Positions 16,886 through 25,254 of a stretch of DNA of 64,000 nucleotides are shown in pieces. Made by a program: the position numbers and the translations under genes. This stretch comes from Rhizobium sp. L51/94 (lineage in GTDB: Bacteria; Pseudomonadota; Alphaproteobacteria; Rhizobiales; Rhizobiaceae): positions 1-64,000 of the forward strand of contig NZ_CP072144.1 of the NCBI RefSeq assembly GCF_019355555.1, written 5' to 3'. The notes below the pieces were generated by a model, which was given only the letters and a program-made list of their open reading frames with translations, was not told the origin of the DNA and made no database searches. The stretch's first letter is position 1, and each line of letters opens with the position of its first letter.

Positions 16886-17275
16886 GGCTTAGGTTTTAGC
16901 GGTCTCGCACAACGCTATATCGTTGTAAGCGTGATATTTTCTTCTGTATACGAACCTAGCAAGTAAATTACTTCCGTAACACTTGGTTAACCATAAATGG
17001 GGAAGGGACCCTGTGGTTGTACGCTGAACTTTTCCGAGCTCACAATACCTTTGAGCTCGAACTCCGCCCTACCGTCGATATGTTTCATTCCGGGACTAAG
17101 CAACAGGCGTCCCATATCGACGGTGCAAATTGCCATCTTGCAACCGCATTTCGACGCCCTACCTCTACAAATGGTCTATTGCAAGCACGCTGATGCAACG
17201 TCATGGCGCTTCAATATTGGTCACAACGCCGCTTCTAAACGGCACATGGAAAACAAGACTAGAAGGAACTACGAA
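16886..17275 (+). promoter_or_regulatory. Structured leader region of cspA
   Basis: This 390-base gap before cspA contains no credible gene. A possible promoter is TTGTAA (16923-16928), 17 bases, GTATAC (16946-16951). Two hairpins lie further on: CGAGCTC/GAGCTCG (17035-17041/17053-17059) and a 12-bp perfect stem ACCGTCGATATG/CATATCGACGGT (17071-17082/17113-17124) with a 30-base loop. Cold-shock genes commonly have long structured 5' leaders that control stability and translation, which is the likely reading. The insertion element now abuts this region, so distal regulatory sequence may have been separated. Confidence 0.5.
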
Positions 17276-17485
17276 ATGGCTTCCGGCACTGTGAAATGGT
17301 TTAACAGCACCAAGGGTTTTGGCTTCATCGAGCCTGACAACGGCGGCGCAGACGTCTTCGTGCACATTAGCGCTGTCGAGCGCTCGGGCCTCGGAACATT
17401 GAAGGATGGCCAGAAGGTCAGCTTCGAAATCGTCCAGGACAAGCGGTCCGGGAAATCTTCTGCCGAACAGCTTCAAGCCCTCTAA
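17276..17485 (+). CDS. cspA: Cold-shock protein
   Basis: A 69-residue single cold-shock domain with RNP1 KGFGFIEP and RNP2 VFVHIS motifs, opening MASGTVKWFNSTKG. It binds single-stranded RNA/DNA and acts as an RNA chaperone. ATG 17276 has AAGGA nine bases upstream; longer upstream in-frame sequence is not coding. It faces the DEAD-box helicase gene, another typical cold-shock function, across a shared terminator. A second cspA lies at 31113-31322 on the other strand. Confidence 0.93.
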   Translation: MASGTVKWFNSTKGFGFIEPDNGGADVFVHISAVERSGLGTLKDGQKVSFEIVQDKRSGKSSAEQLQAL

Positions 17486-17513
17486 GAATTGCGGACCTGA
17501 CGTCCACGCAAAA

Positions 17514-17535
17514 GAAGGCCGGAAACCCGGCCTTC
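17514..17535. terminator. Bidirectional terminator between cspA and the helicase
   Basis: Nine-bp perfect stem GAAGGCCGG (17514-17522)/CCGGCCTTC (17527-17535). On the minus strand the stem runs into TTTT, so it fits best as the helicase terminator; on plus the T-run is weak. Confidence 0.75.
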
Positions 17536-17571
17536 AGCTTATTCGGAAATATTTGAAAATCAGCGCAGCTT

Positions 17572-19431
17572 TTACGTGGTTTTCTTGAACTTTGGCTTAC
17601 CGCCAGCTGGCCTCGCGCCATCGCGTGCAAAATCAGGCTTCTTGCTCCAAGGCTTCTTTTCACCCGGTGCTGCCGGTGCGCCTTCGGACCTGCGCTCGAA
17701 CTTCGCTGCAGGCTTGGCGTCCGTCCGCGGACGGTTGTTCTTTTCCGCAAAACTGCGCTTCGGACCATCGTGGCTTTGGCGTCCGGTTTCAGGCGCACTG
17801 TCGAGAGCCTTGACGCGGATACCCTTCTCCAGTGTCTTGTTCGGTCCGATCGCAGCAAGGAAACGCTCTGCCGCCTCGCCCGAAAACTCCACGAACGTTT
17901 CGTCAGGCTGCATCCTGATCGCGCCGATATCGCGCTTCGTCAGGTCGCCGTAACGGCAGATCATCGGAATCAACCAGCGTGGTTCTGCACTCTGCTTGCG
18001 CCCAACCGATAGCGAAACCCATTTGCCATCGGTGAAGTCGGCGCGCGTCTCGGCAGGATGGTCGTCACGGGGCGCAGAAAACTCATCGCGGCGTGGCTTC
18101 TTGCGGTCGTCAGGGACCGCAACATCGAGTAGATCTTCAGGCGCGGAGTGTGCAGAGCGATATTGGCGCAGGAACGCAGCAGCCACCTGCTCGGCGCTGT
18201 GCTGCTCCAGCAGCTTCTTGACGAAATCAATCTCGTCTTCGCGAACGGCTTCGGTGAACAAGGGATCGGCGAGCAAACGTTCATCGTCACGGCGCGTAAC
18301 ATCGTCGGCCGACGGTGGCTTTGCCCATGTCGCATTAATACGCGCAGCCTCGAGCAGACGCTCCGCCTTGCGACGACCGCTGGTGGGCACGATCATGGCG
18401 CTAACGCCCTGGCGACCGGCACGGCCTGTGCGACCGCTGCGGTGCAGCAGCGTTTCCGGATTGGTCGGCAGATCCGCATGGATGACGAGGTCGAGACCGG
18501 GCAAATCGATACCACGAGCGGCGACGTCGGTGGCGATACAAACGCGGGCGCGCCCGTCACGCATAGCCTGCAGCGCGTGAGTGCGCTCGCTCTGGCTGAG
18601 TTCGCCGGAAAGGGCAACGACCGAGAAACCACGGTTGTTGAAACGGGCTGTCAAATGGTTGACGGCTGCGCGCGTCGAGCAAAATACGATGGCATTCGGC
18701 GCCTCGTAGAAGCGCAGGACATTGATGATCGCATTTTCGCGGTCGCTTCCGGCGACGGTCAGGGCGCGATACTCGATATCGACATGCTGCTTCGTCTCAG
18801 CGGCGGTGCTGATACGCACTGCATCACGCTGGTAGCTTTTGGCAAGCGCCGCGATCGAGCGCGGCACGGTGGCCGAAAACATCAGCGTGCGCCGCTCGGC
18901 TGGCGAGTTCTCGAGGATAAACTCCAGATCTTCACGAAAGCCGAGATCGAGCATTTCATCGGCCTCGTCGAGGACAACGGCCTGCAGCTCGGAAATGTCC
19001 AGCGAGTTACGGCGAATATGGTCGCAAAGGCGGCCAGGTGTACCAATGACGATATGAACGCCACGATCGAGCGTACGTCGTTCTGTTCGCATATCCATAC
19101 CGCCGACGCAGGAAGCAATCGTGGCACCGGTCAGCTCGAACAGCCATTCGAGTTCGCGCTGCACCTGCAGAGCCAATTCGCGGGTCGGAGCGATCGCCAG
19201 CGCCAGTGGACGACCAGCCTGGCCGAAGCGTTCACCCTTGCCAAGCAACGTCGTGGCAAGAGCGAGGCCAAATGCCACGGTCTTGCCCGAGCCGGTCTGC
19301 GCGGAAACGAGAACGTCCGAATTGCCGAGCTTGGGATCAAGCATCGCCTTTTGCACGGGGGTGAGCGCTTCGTAACCGCGTTTGGTCAACGCCTGCGCAA
19401 TCGGAGGAACGATGCCTTCGAATTCAGTCAT
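17572..19431 (-). CDS. DEAD-box RNA helicase (CsdA/DeaD-like)
   Basis: A 619-residue ATP-dependent RNA helicase. The Q-motif region (ALTPVQ) is followed by Walker A AQTGSGKT, PTRELALQV, DEAD box VLDEADEM, SAT in MFSATVP, and the C-terminal motifs ARGIDLPGLD and HRSGRTGRAG. A DbpA-type RNA-binding domain follows (WVSLSVGRK to FVEFSGEAAERFL, about residues 450-525). The protein ends in a Lys/Arg/Pro-rich low-complexity tail. Such helicases remodel structured RNA in ribosome assembly and decay and are often induced by cold. It ends 36 bases from the shared terminator with cspA. Confidence 0.92.
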   Translation of the reverse strand: MTEFEGIVPPIAQALTKRGYEALTPVQKAMLDPKLGNSDVLVSAQTGSGKTVAFGLALATTLLGKGERFGQAGRPLALAIAPTRELALQVQRELEWLFELTGATIASCVGGMDMRTERRTLDRGVHIVIGTPGRLCDHIRRNSLDISELQAVVLDEADEMLDLGFREDLEFILENSPAERRTLMFSATVPRSIAALAKSYQRDAVRISTAAETKQHVDIEYRALTVAGSDRENAIINVLRFYEAPNAIVFCSTRAAVNHLTARFNNRGFSVVALSGELSQSERTHALQAMRDGRARVCIATDVAARGIDLPGLDLVIHADLPTNPETLLHRSGRTGRAGRQGVSAMIVPTSGRRKAERLLEAARINATWAKPPSADDVTRRDDERLLADPLFTEAVREDEIDFVKKLLEQHSAEQVAAAFLRQYRSAHSAPEDLLDVAVPDDRKKPRRDEFSAPRDDHPAETRADFTDGKWVSLSVGRKQSAEPRWLIPMICRYGDLTKRDIGAIRMQPDETFVEFSGEAAERFLAAIGPNKTLEKGIRVKALDSAPETGRQSHDGPKRSFAEKNNRPRTDAKPAAKFERRSEGAPAAPGEKKPWSKKPDFARDGARPAGGKPKFKKTT

Positions 19432-19626
19432 ATCTGGTCTTTCGGAATTCGGTGTTCGCGCCGGCAGAAAAAAACCCGGAAGGCGCAGATCGCCGCGGCC
19501 AGCACGTCGCAGGCCTCTTCATGAGCCCGGCATATACGTGGTCTCCGTTCAAAAGTACAGAGCAGTCCGCCATATACCGGCATGCTATCCACGTGAAGCT
19601 TAACGGTGCAAGCGGGGCGAAGGCAA

Positions 19627-20916
19627 TCATGCTGACCTCCTGTCTTCTAAGCCATGGCTACGAGCCAGCGCCAAGAGCATTGGCCCAATGGCAAATTCCC
19701 CTCGTTCCGCCCTTCTGGTCAAGTCGCGCAGATAGCCGCCGGCCGAGTTGATTTGACCGGATCTTTCCAGCAGGCAGGCCATGACAGTTGCCGCATTCTC
19801 CGGTCCCATGACCTGGCAGGCCTCCTCGTAGGCGCTGGCACTGACGCCGAGCATCGATCGGACCACAACGCCGGCCGTCAGCATGTCGCGCCAACTCGAG
19901 ATCACTCCTCCCGGGCCATACATCGCAATCTCGGGGCAAGCCCGAAGCACGAGGCCGAGTGGAAAGGACTTCAAACCGCCCAGATCCGCAAATTGCCTGC
20001 CGCCGCCCTCCACCGGTTGGCGGCTATTATCCTGCTGGTCTTGTGTAACAGGCACAAGGCTTAGCTTTTGCTCTGCCCCCTCAGCGTCGCCCTGCTTTAT
20101 TTTTAAAGCTGGTTCAAGTTCAGTGATAGATTCGGATTTTGAATTCTGTATGTGCTGCTCATTTCGGGACTCATTGCCGCTTTGTTTTTGTGTTTTTAGA
20201 CATGTTTCCAGTAGGTTGACGACTTCATCACGCAACATGCTCATATCTTCCAGAATAGGTTGGATGTCTGCCGCTGTCGGTAGGCGAGGAATTCGCATCA
20301 CAAGGCGCCGAAAGTGCTCGTATATGCTTGACCAATCGCCGGGTGCCCCCTCCTCCATGGCCGTCTCGATAAGTTTGCCGACATCGCGTCGGCACAATGT
20401 GAGCTTTTCTCGCGTGACACGGAGAAATTGACGTTCGGCGACCACTTCAGCCGCCAGCACATTGATTTCTTCAGCCCGGGAGATCAGCGGAGCAATACTG
20501 AAACCAAAAGCCTGCGCAACTTCACCATCGCCGCCCCTGCGGACGTAGCGCTTGCCGTTCGGGCTATCCCGGCGGATAAGCAGGCCTGTCTCTACGAGAG
20601 CGGCAAGGTGTCTGCGCAATGTCGCAGGCGCTATACCGTGGGCACGCAAGGCCAATTGCTCATTGGAAGGGAAGACCACCAGTCCGTTGGCTGCCGAAAG
20701 CAAGTTACCGGGGTAGAAACTCAATAATGCGTTCAAAACAGCCAGCGCGCGATCGCTGACCCCGAGCATCTGCCGCGCTTCGCACAGCGCTCGAAATAAC
20801 TTCCATTTGTCGACCGAGGCGTCAGCGTCGATCTCACTCGCGTCGTACTGGCTTGCCAGCATGCCAAGCGTCATCGAACGCCCACCAAAGGGCGTCGATA
20901 TATGTCCGGTCTGCAT
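19627..20916 (-). CDS. repC: Plasmid replication initiator RepC
   Basis: A 429-residue RepC of the alphaproteobacterial repABC family. The conserved N-terminal DNA-binding half includes KWKLFRALCEARQMLGVSDR, LNALLSFYPG, LVVFPSNEQLALRAHGI and LRRHLAALVETGLL. A variable hydrophilic middle follows, then the conserved end (FPLGLVLRACPEI, SSWRDMLTAGVVVRSMLGVS, GGYLRDLTRRAERGEF). RepC initiates replication at an origin inside its own gene in this family. ATG 20916 has AAGGA at five bases. It lies downstream of repB across a 153-base gap holding the antisense ctRNA, the usual copy-number control. Confidence 0.96.
   Translation of the reverse strand: MQTGHISTPFGGRSMTLGMLASQYDASEIDADASVDKWKLFRALCEARQMLGVSDRALAVLNALLSFYPGNLLSAANGLVVFPSNEQLALRAHGIAPATLRRHLAALVETGLLIRRDSPNGKRYVRRGGDGEVAQAFGFSIAPLISRAEEINVLAAEVVAERQFLRVTREKLTLCRRDVGKLIETAMEEGAPGDWSSIYEHFRRLVMRIPRLPTAADIQPILEDMSMLRDEVVNLLETCLKTQKQSGNESRNEQHIQNSKSESITELEPALKIKQGDAEGAEQKLSLVPVTQDQQDNSRQPVEGGGRQFADLGGLKSFPLGLVLRACPEIAMYGPGGVISSWRDMLTAGVVVRSMLGVSASAYEEACQVMGPENAATVMACLLERSGQINSAGGYLRDLTRRAERGEFAIGPMLLALARSHGLEDRRSA
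20095..20215. other. Candidate oriV: AT-rich stretch inside repC
   Basis: The middle of repC, coding the variable hydrophilic segment, is visibly richer in A and T than its surroundings, with runs such as TTATTTTTAAAG and TTTGTTTTTGTGTTTTTAG. In repABC plasmids the origin has been located within repC in an AT-rich segment. The exact limits here are only estimated. Confidence 0.5.
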
Positions 20917-20975
20917 CGTCCTTCACCTTTTTCAAGGCAAAAGAAATCCGCTCACCCAATTTGGTGCCAAAGACT

Positions 20976-21005
20976 CTTGACTAAGATTCGTGGAAATGTG
21001 ATTCT
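20976..21005 (+). promoter_or_regulatory. Putative promoter of the repABC antisense RNA
   Basis: CTTGACT (20976-20982) gives a good -35. A 17-base spacer leads to GATTCT (21000-21005), a moderate -10. It points along the plus strand, opposite to repABC, as in other repABC systems. Confidence 0.55.
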
Positions 21006-21007
21006 CT

Positions 21008-21064
21008 AAGCGCCAACTACGAGAAGGGCTTCCACGACGGCAACGTTTGGGGGCCTTTTTCTTT
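21008..21064 (+). ncRNA. Antisense counter-transcribed RNA (ctRNA, incompatibility)
   Basis: The repB-repC gap contains a small plus-strand transcription unit: the promoter above, then a terminator hairpin GGCTTCCA (21027-21034)/TGGGGGCC (21048-21055, two G-U pairs in RNA) followed by TTTTTCTTTT. The predicted RNA is about 55 nt and complementary to the repC leader. In this plasmid family such RNA lowers RepC synthesis and is the trans-incompatibility factor. The 5' end is inferred. Confidence 0.8.
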
Positions 21065-21069
21065 TGCGT

Positions 21070-22110
21070 TTAGTCTCCTGCTTCCAACTTGGTCTCTTCC
21101 TGAAAGGCCTGGTAAAGCCGATCAAGATTTTTGGTGATATAAGCGCCAAAGGCCGGACCGTTCTCCGCCTTCAAGGCAATCGTATACTTCTTGCCACCAG
21201 CCTTGATTTCCGCTTTTGCAGCACCGCTTTGCTCGCGCCACTCCGAAACAGGTTTCACGACGGTCGCAGACCTCGCCTCTCCCCGTCCTGCAAGAAATGC
21301 GCTCAACAAATCAAAGCGGTCGTCTGCTACGGCACCAAGAAATTCCGGACGCGTGATAAATTCACCCGCTCGCATGACATTCTCGGGCGTGTCGAAACGC
21401 GTCGCCAGGTCATGCCAACGGTCGCGGCCAACAGCCAAGGCCGGTCCAATTGCATCAACAACCGCGGTGGGGATGCGGTTGATGACCGACAACATCTTCG
21501 AAACCGTAGTCTTGTCGGCGCTGAGCGCGGCCATGATCGTTTCGCGGTCAAAGGCTCGCTTCTCCAGCCGACCTGCAAACATGGCGCGTTCGATAAAGGA
21601 CAAATCTGCCCGGGCGCTGTTTTCTTGGCCCTGCGCGATGACATGATCGCGATCGTCCAGCTTCTTGACGACAGCCCGGACAGGGCGGCCCAGTGTCTTT
21701 GCGGCGCGAGCACGGCGATGGCCAAAGGCTATCTGGTATTTGCCGTCTCGGGATGGGTGAGGACGCACGAGAATCGGTGAATCCTGGCCGCGTAGACGTA
21801 TTGCTTCGACCAGTTCGTCGAATTTGGCATCCAACTGCACGAGGCGGTCGGACACGAAGGAGTCCTCGATCATATCCGGATCAAGCTCGATGACCACCTC
21901 GCCGGCCGTGAGCTTTGCCTCGATCGCCTTGGCCGCATCGGCTTTGGCTGCAAGCGCGTCGATACTGCGTGTCACTGCGCCAAGTGCCCCAACGCCCTTG
22001 TAGCCGCTCGTCTGGCGCTCAGGCACGGAGGTCTGTTGACTGGAGTTTACCGCAGTAAACTTTGCCTCGGGTTCGGAAATCAATCCGGAAAGGACGTTCT
22101 TCCTGGCCAT
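21070..22110 (-). CDS. repB: Plasmid partition protein RepB (ParB family)
   Basis: A 346-residue centromere-binding protein. It opens MARKNVLSGLI, the usual RepB start. The ParB nuclease-like N-domain has DSPILVRPHPSRDGKYQI and GHRRARAAKTLGRPV, and the HTH region has ENSARADLSFIERAMFAG and ALSADKTTVSKMLSVINRIP. A RepB C-terminal domain completes it. ATG 22110 follows the repA stop by two bases; an upstream in-frame ATG at 22125 overlaps repA and is not favoured. A parS-like site lies within codons about 17-22. Confidence 0.95.
   Translation of the reverse strand: MARKNVLSGLISEPEAKFTAVNSSQQTSVPERQTSGYKGVGALGAVTRSIDALAAKADAAKAIEAKLTAGEVVIELDPDMIEDSFVSDRLVQLDAKFDELVEAIRLRGQDSPILVRPHPSRDGKYQIAFGHRRARAAKTLGRPVRAVVKKLDDRDHVIAQGQENSARADLSFIERAMFAGRLEKRAFDRETIMAALSADKTTVSKMLSVINRIPTAVVDAIGPALAVGRDRWHDLATRFDTPENVMRAGEFITRPEFLGAVADDRFDLLSAFLAGRGEARSATVVKPVSEWREQSGAAKAEIKAGGKKYTIALKAENGPAFGAYITKNLDRLYQAFQEETKLEAGD
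22045..22060. promoter_or_regulatory. parS-like centromere site inside repB
   Basis: GTTTACCGCAGTAAAC fits the repABC parS consensus GTT-N4-GC-N4-AAC and is palindromic apart from the pair at positions 7 and 10. An identical copy lies upstream of repA at 23452-23467. Confidence 0.8.
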
Positions 22111-22112
22111 AA

Positions 22113-23324
22113 TCAGCGACCCCATGCTTTGTGGACCAGCGCGGCGATCTCAGCATTCACAGCCTCCATCGATTCCAACGCACGGTCGTATGTGGTGCGC
22201 GTGAACTGGCTGCGATCTACTTCGTAGAGGGTCTGGTTGGTAAGCGCAGCATCGGAGATCGCAACGCTTCGCAGCATGGGGTTGGTGAGGACGTGCTGCT
22301 TGAACATCGATCTCATGAACGCCACCATCTGCGTTTGCGGTCCATCGGTCGGATCGTAGCGCGTCACGAGATAGCGCATCCAGTCGAGGTTCATATCGGC
22401 GCCCGCACCCTTCAAGGTGTTCAGGATTTCCCCGAGCATCTGCAGGAATTGGCACATGGACATCACATCGAGCATCTGCGGATGTACCGTGATGAGCACC
22501 GCCGTGGCGGCGCAAATCGCGCTCATTGTCAGAAATCCAAGCTGGGGAGGGCAGTCGATAACGATGACGTCGTAATCGTCGGATACAGATGACAAGGCCT
22601 CGTCCAGCCGTGCGAAAAAGATGCGCCCGTAGTCGTTGCCCTGCCCCTGCGCCAGGATACGCGGTGTATCGTGCTCGAACTCCATAAGTTCGAGGTTGCC
22701 CGGCACGATGTCGAGACCCGGAAAATTGGTTTTCCGCACGACTTCCCTAAGCGGTCTCCGACGCTCGTCATAACGGATCGCAGCATAAAGCGTCTCGTTC
22801 TCATCGAGATCAAATTCGGGCTGGAAGCCGTGGATCGCCGAAAGGCTGGCCTGCGGATCGAGATCGACGGCCAGAACGCGATGCCCGGTCAAAGCCAGAT
22901 GCTGGGCGAGGTGGGCCGCCGTGGTTGTCTTGCCCGACCCGCCTTTGAAATTCACGACCGCAATGACCTGCAGATGGTCCTTGGCGCGGCGATGCGGTAC
23001 GTAGTGCTGGCCGGCGCGACCATTCTGCTCCAGATACTGACGCATCTCCAGCAATTGCTCCGCCGTGTAGGAGCGACGGCCTGATGGTGTAACCTGCGGC
23101 AGCGGCCCCTTTGATTCGAGCGACAGGTTACGCAGATGGCCACTGGTGACGCCAAGAAAATGCGCGGCTTCGCTGAGATGAAACTGCCTGAGCGTCTTCT
23201 GCGCGGTCGGCGGAAACATCTCGAGCCGGTGCTGCTTCAGCTTGTCGGACAGCTCTCGGGCTTGGCCGATGATAAGCTGGTCGACCTCCGAAATAGGCTT
23301 TCCGAGCGTTGCTGCCATATTCAT
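22113..23324 (-). CDS. repA: Plasmid partition ATPase RepA (ParA family)
   Basis: A 403-residue protein with an N-terminal HTH-like region (FHLSEAAHFLGVTSGHLRNL) and a ParA ATPase core. The deviant Walker A is NFKGGSGKTTTAAHLAQ, and DLDPQASLSAIHGF and VIVIDCPPQLGFLT follow. It drives plasmid segregation with RepB/parS and represses the repABC promoter. ATG 23324 is used; a second ATG two codons later is equally possible. It is the first gene of repABC, and repB starts two bases after its stop. Confidence 0.96.
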   Translation of the reverse strand: MNMAATLGKPISEVDQLIIGQARELSDKLKQHRLEMFPPTAQKTLRQFHLSEAAHFLGVTSGHLRNLSLESKGPLPQVTPSGRRSYTAEQLLEMRQYLEQNGRAGQHYVPHRRAKDHLQVIAVVNFKGGSGKTTTAAHLAQHLALTGHRVLAVDLDPQASLSAIHGFQPEFDLDENETLYAAIRYDERRRPLREVVRKTNFPGLDIVPGNLELMEFEHDTPRILAQGQGNDYGRIFFARLDEALSSVSDDYDVIVIDCPPQLGFLTMSAICAATAVLITVHPQMLDVMSMCQFLQMLGEILNTLKGAGADMNLDWMRYLVTRYDPTDGPQTQMVAFMRSMFKQHVLTNPMLRSVAISDAALTNQTLYEVDRSQFTRTTYDRALESMEAVNAEIAALVHKAWGR

Positions 23325-23803
23325 CTAATTTTCTCGCAAATGCGTTTTGTAAGCTACTTGGCTTCTCAAAGCGCATTTGAGACCGATTCTCACTGGCGGG
23401 CAAGGGCTTTATCGTTAACGACGGCTATGGACACATAAGACCGGTGGAGAAGTTTACCGCAGTAAACATGTCGTCCCGCTTATCAAGCGATGGTTCCTGA
23501 ACGCGCCAAGTGCGAATTCTTAGGATTTCCTGCTCTCTTTTAATGATCGCCGTCTCAACGATCTTTATTATGTGAGCCCAGCTAACCGATACAGCGAGCA
23601 GACCTGCACCTGCGTTTGAAATACCGGCCCCTAAAGAAAACAACAATCCAGACGCGAGTGTCCGCCAACGGACGATCCTGAAAAGCGATGAAACCTTCCG
23701 CGGACCTTCGCATTAAACAAAAGTCGCCTTATCAATGGCGAGTGCATCCGCGCGCTTGACCGCAATGGGGCTGGCACGTTGCGACCGACCCACGGAGGAT
23801 TCA
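23325..23803. promoter_or_regulatory. repABC upstream region with inverted repeat
   Basis: This 479-base gap holds the repABC promoter region. A near-perfect inverted repeat, CAAATGCG (23337-23344)/CGCATTTG (23372-23379), lies 13-55 bases upstream of repA and could be the RepA operator. The parS-like site at 23452-23467 follows. Beyond it, no gene or clear signal is seen until the Shine-Dalgarno of the small ORF at 23804. Confidence 0.45.
23452..23467. promoter_or_regulatory. parS-like centromere site upstream of repA
   Basis: GTTTACCGCAGTAAAC, identical to 22045-22060 and matching GTT-N4-GC-N4-AAC. It lies 128 bases upstream of the repA start. Confidence 0.8.
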
Positions 23804-23986
23804 ATGGAAGAGCAGAAAAAACGCAGACTTCAGCTTTCAAAAGAGCAGAAAAGAGTGCTTGCGGACGCTGCAACTGAGGCAGCATTCGCAGACAATGAAC
23901 AGCGTCGGAAAGCGCGCGAAGAAAAAACAGCCCGGCTGCGCGCCCTGCGCTTGGCGAGCGAGGCTAAAGTCAGCGAAAGAGCCTGA
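23804..23986 (+). CDS. Small charged hypothetical protein
   Basis: A 60-residue, strongly charged, probably all-helical protein (MEEQKKRRLQLSKEQKRVLA; EEKTARLRALRLASEAKV). The start is supported by GGAGG six bases before ATG 23804. Its C-terminal KTARLRxLRLxxEA stretch recurs in the 70-residue protein at 30769-30981, so the two belong to the same small family. No function is recognised. It is a short, lone gene between the repABC leader and the oxidoreductase cluster. Confidence 0.65.
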   Translation: MEEQKKRRLQLSKEQKRVLADAATEAAFADNEQRRKAREEKTARLRALRLASEAKVSERA

Positions 23987-24156
23987 CCCATAGTAGGCTG
24001 TCTCGACAGCACTGTGAAAGATTCAAGCTAGCCTGTGGACTGCAGCGATCAGATATCGCGAAAAGCCTCAACGTGGCACAGAGTACAGGCTAGCGCTTTC
24101 ACCCCAACAAAGTCCAAGCCACTTGGCCCGGACCTCCAGCTTTAAATCGACATCAA

Positions 24157-25254
24157 TCAACCCTGACGAAATAATTTAGATTTCCCATGCGGAGCAGCGC
24201 GCAGGTACGAGGGCGGAACCTCGATGGTCGCACCGAGCTCCGCCGCAGCATGCCATCCCCAGCGTGGATCGTAGAGCATCGCGCGTGCGAGTGCCACGAA
24301 GTCAGCCTTACCGCTCGAGACGATCTCCTCCGCCTGTTTGGCCTCGGTGATCAGACCAACCGCGATAGTCGTAACGCCTGTTGCTTGCTTGATCTCGTCG
24401 GCGAAGGGCACCTGGTAGCCCGGTCCTGCGGTGATCTGCTGCAACGGCGACACGCCGGCCGAGGAGACATCGATCCAATCGACCCCGCGCTTTTGCAGTT
24501 CCTTGACGAACGCAATGCTCTGAGCGACATCCCATCCACCCTCGACCCAATCCGTTGCGGAAATTCGCACGCCAACGGCCTTGTCGGACGGGAACGCCGC
24601 GCGGACAGCGTCGAACACTTCGAGCGGAAAGCGCATGCGGTTTTCGAGAGACCCGCCGTACTCGTCCGTCCGCTGGTTGGAGAGGGGCGACAGAAATTGA
24701 TGCAGGAGATAGCCGTGGGCGGCATGTAGCTCGACACCATCCAGCCCAAGTCTTGCTGCCCGTGCAGCAGTCGCTGCGAAAGCATCGCGCACGCGCGCCA
24801 ATCCGGCAGCATCGAGAGCGGTTGGCTCGCGCTCGCCATCCTTGTGAGGAAGAGGGGAGGGGGCAAAGTTCTCCCAGCCACCTTCAGCAAGCGGTATGAG
24901 TTCGCCACCTTCCCAAGGCAAATGGCTGGACGCCTTGCGGCCGGAATGACCCAATTGCATGACGATAGCCGTCTTTGAGACGAGACGAATAGCATCGATC
25001 GCCGGTTTCAGGGCAGCTTCCGTTTCGTCGTTCCACAGGCCGAGGTCGCCGGGCGTGATACGGCCGGCTGCCTCCACGGCTGTCGCTTCCAGAAACAGCA
25101 TGCTTGCGCCCGAAAGCGCCAACCCGCCGAGGTGGACTTCATGCCAGGCGGTGGCCTTGCCGTTGTCGGCGACATACTGGCACATCGGCGAAACGACAAT
25201 CCGGTTGGGCAGGGTCAGATTGCGAAGTTCAAACGGTGAGAAAAGGGTGCTCAT
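24157..25254 (-). CDS. Old Yellow Enzyme-type NADH:flavin oxidoreductase (YqjM-like)
   Basis: A 365-residue FMN TIM-barrel ene-reductase. Family marks are LPNRIVVSPMCQY (with the YqjM-type cysteine), QLGHSGRKAS, the substrate/FMN motif ELHAAHGYLLHQFLSPLSN, NRMRFPLEV and the phosphate-binding end ADFVALARAMLYDPRW. It reduces activated C=C bonds or nitro groups with NAD(P)H. ATG 25254 overlaps the stop of the MFS gene as ATGA, so the two are translationally coupled. This suggests that transport and reduction or detoxification of the same compound are linked. Confidence 0.92.
   Translation of the reverse strand: MSTLFSPFELRNLTLPNRIVVSPMCQYVADNGKATAWHEVHLGGLALSGASMLFLEATAVEAAGRITPGDLGLWNDETEAALKPAIDAIRLVSKTAIVMQLGHSGRKASSHLPWEGGELIPLAEGGWENFAPSPLPHKDGEREPTALDAAGLARVRDAFAATAARAARLGLDGVELHAAHGYLLHQFLSPLSNQRTDEYGGSLENRMRFPLEVFDAVRAAFPSDKAVGVRISATDWVEGGWDVAQSIAFVKELQKRGVDWIDVSSAGVSPLQQITAGPGYQVPFADEIKQATGVTTIAVGLITEAKQAEEIVSSGKADFVALARAMLYDPRWGWHAAAELGATIEVPPSYLRAAPHGKSKLFRQG

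Noticed and set aside
16997..17275. N-terminal extension of cspA
   Set aside because: In frame, but it crosses the strong leader hairpins; the ATG at 17276 has a ribosome site and gives the normal 69-residue protein.
19627..23467. Integrative element or prophage boundary next to repABC
   Set aside because: No integrase, att-like direct repeats or tRNA found; the cassette is best read as the replicon's own origin.
23425..23646. 73-codon minus-strand frame upstream of repA
   Set aside because: TTG start without ribosome site, and it runs through the parS-like site; more likely non-coding.
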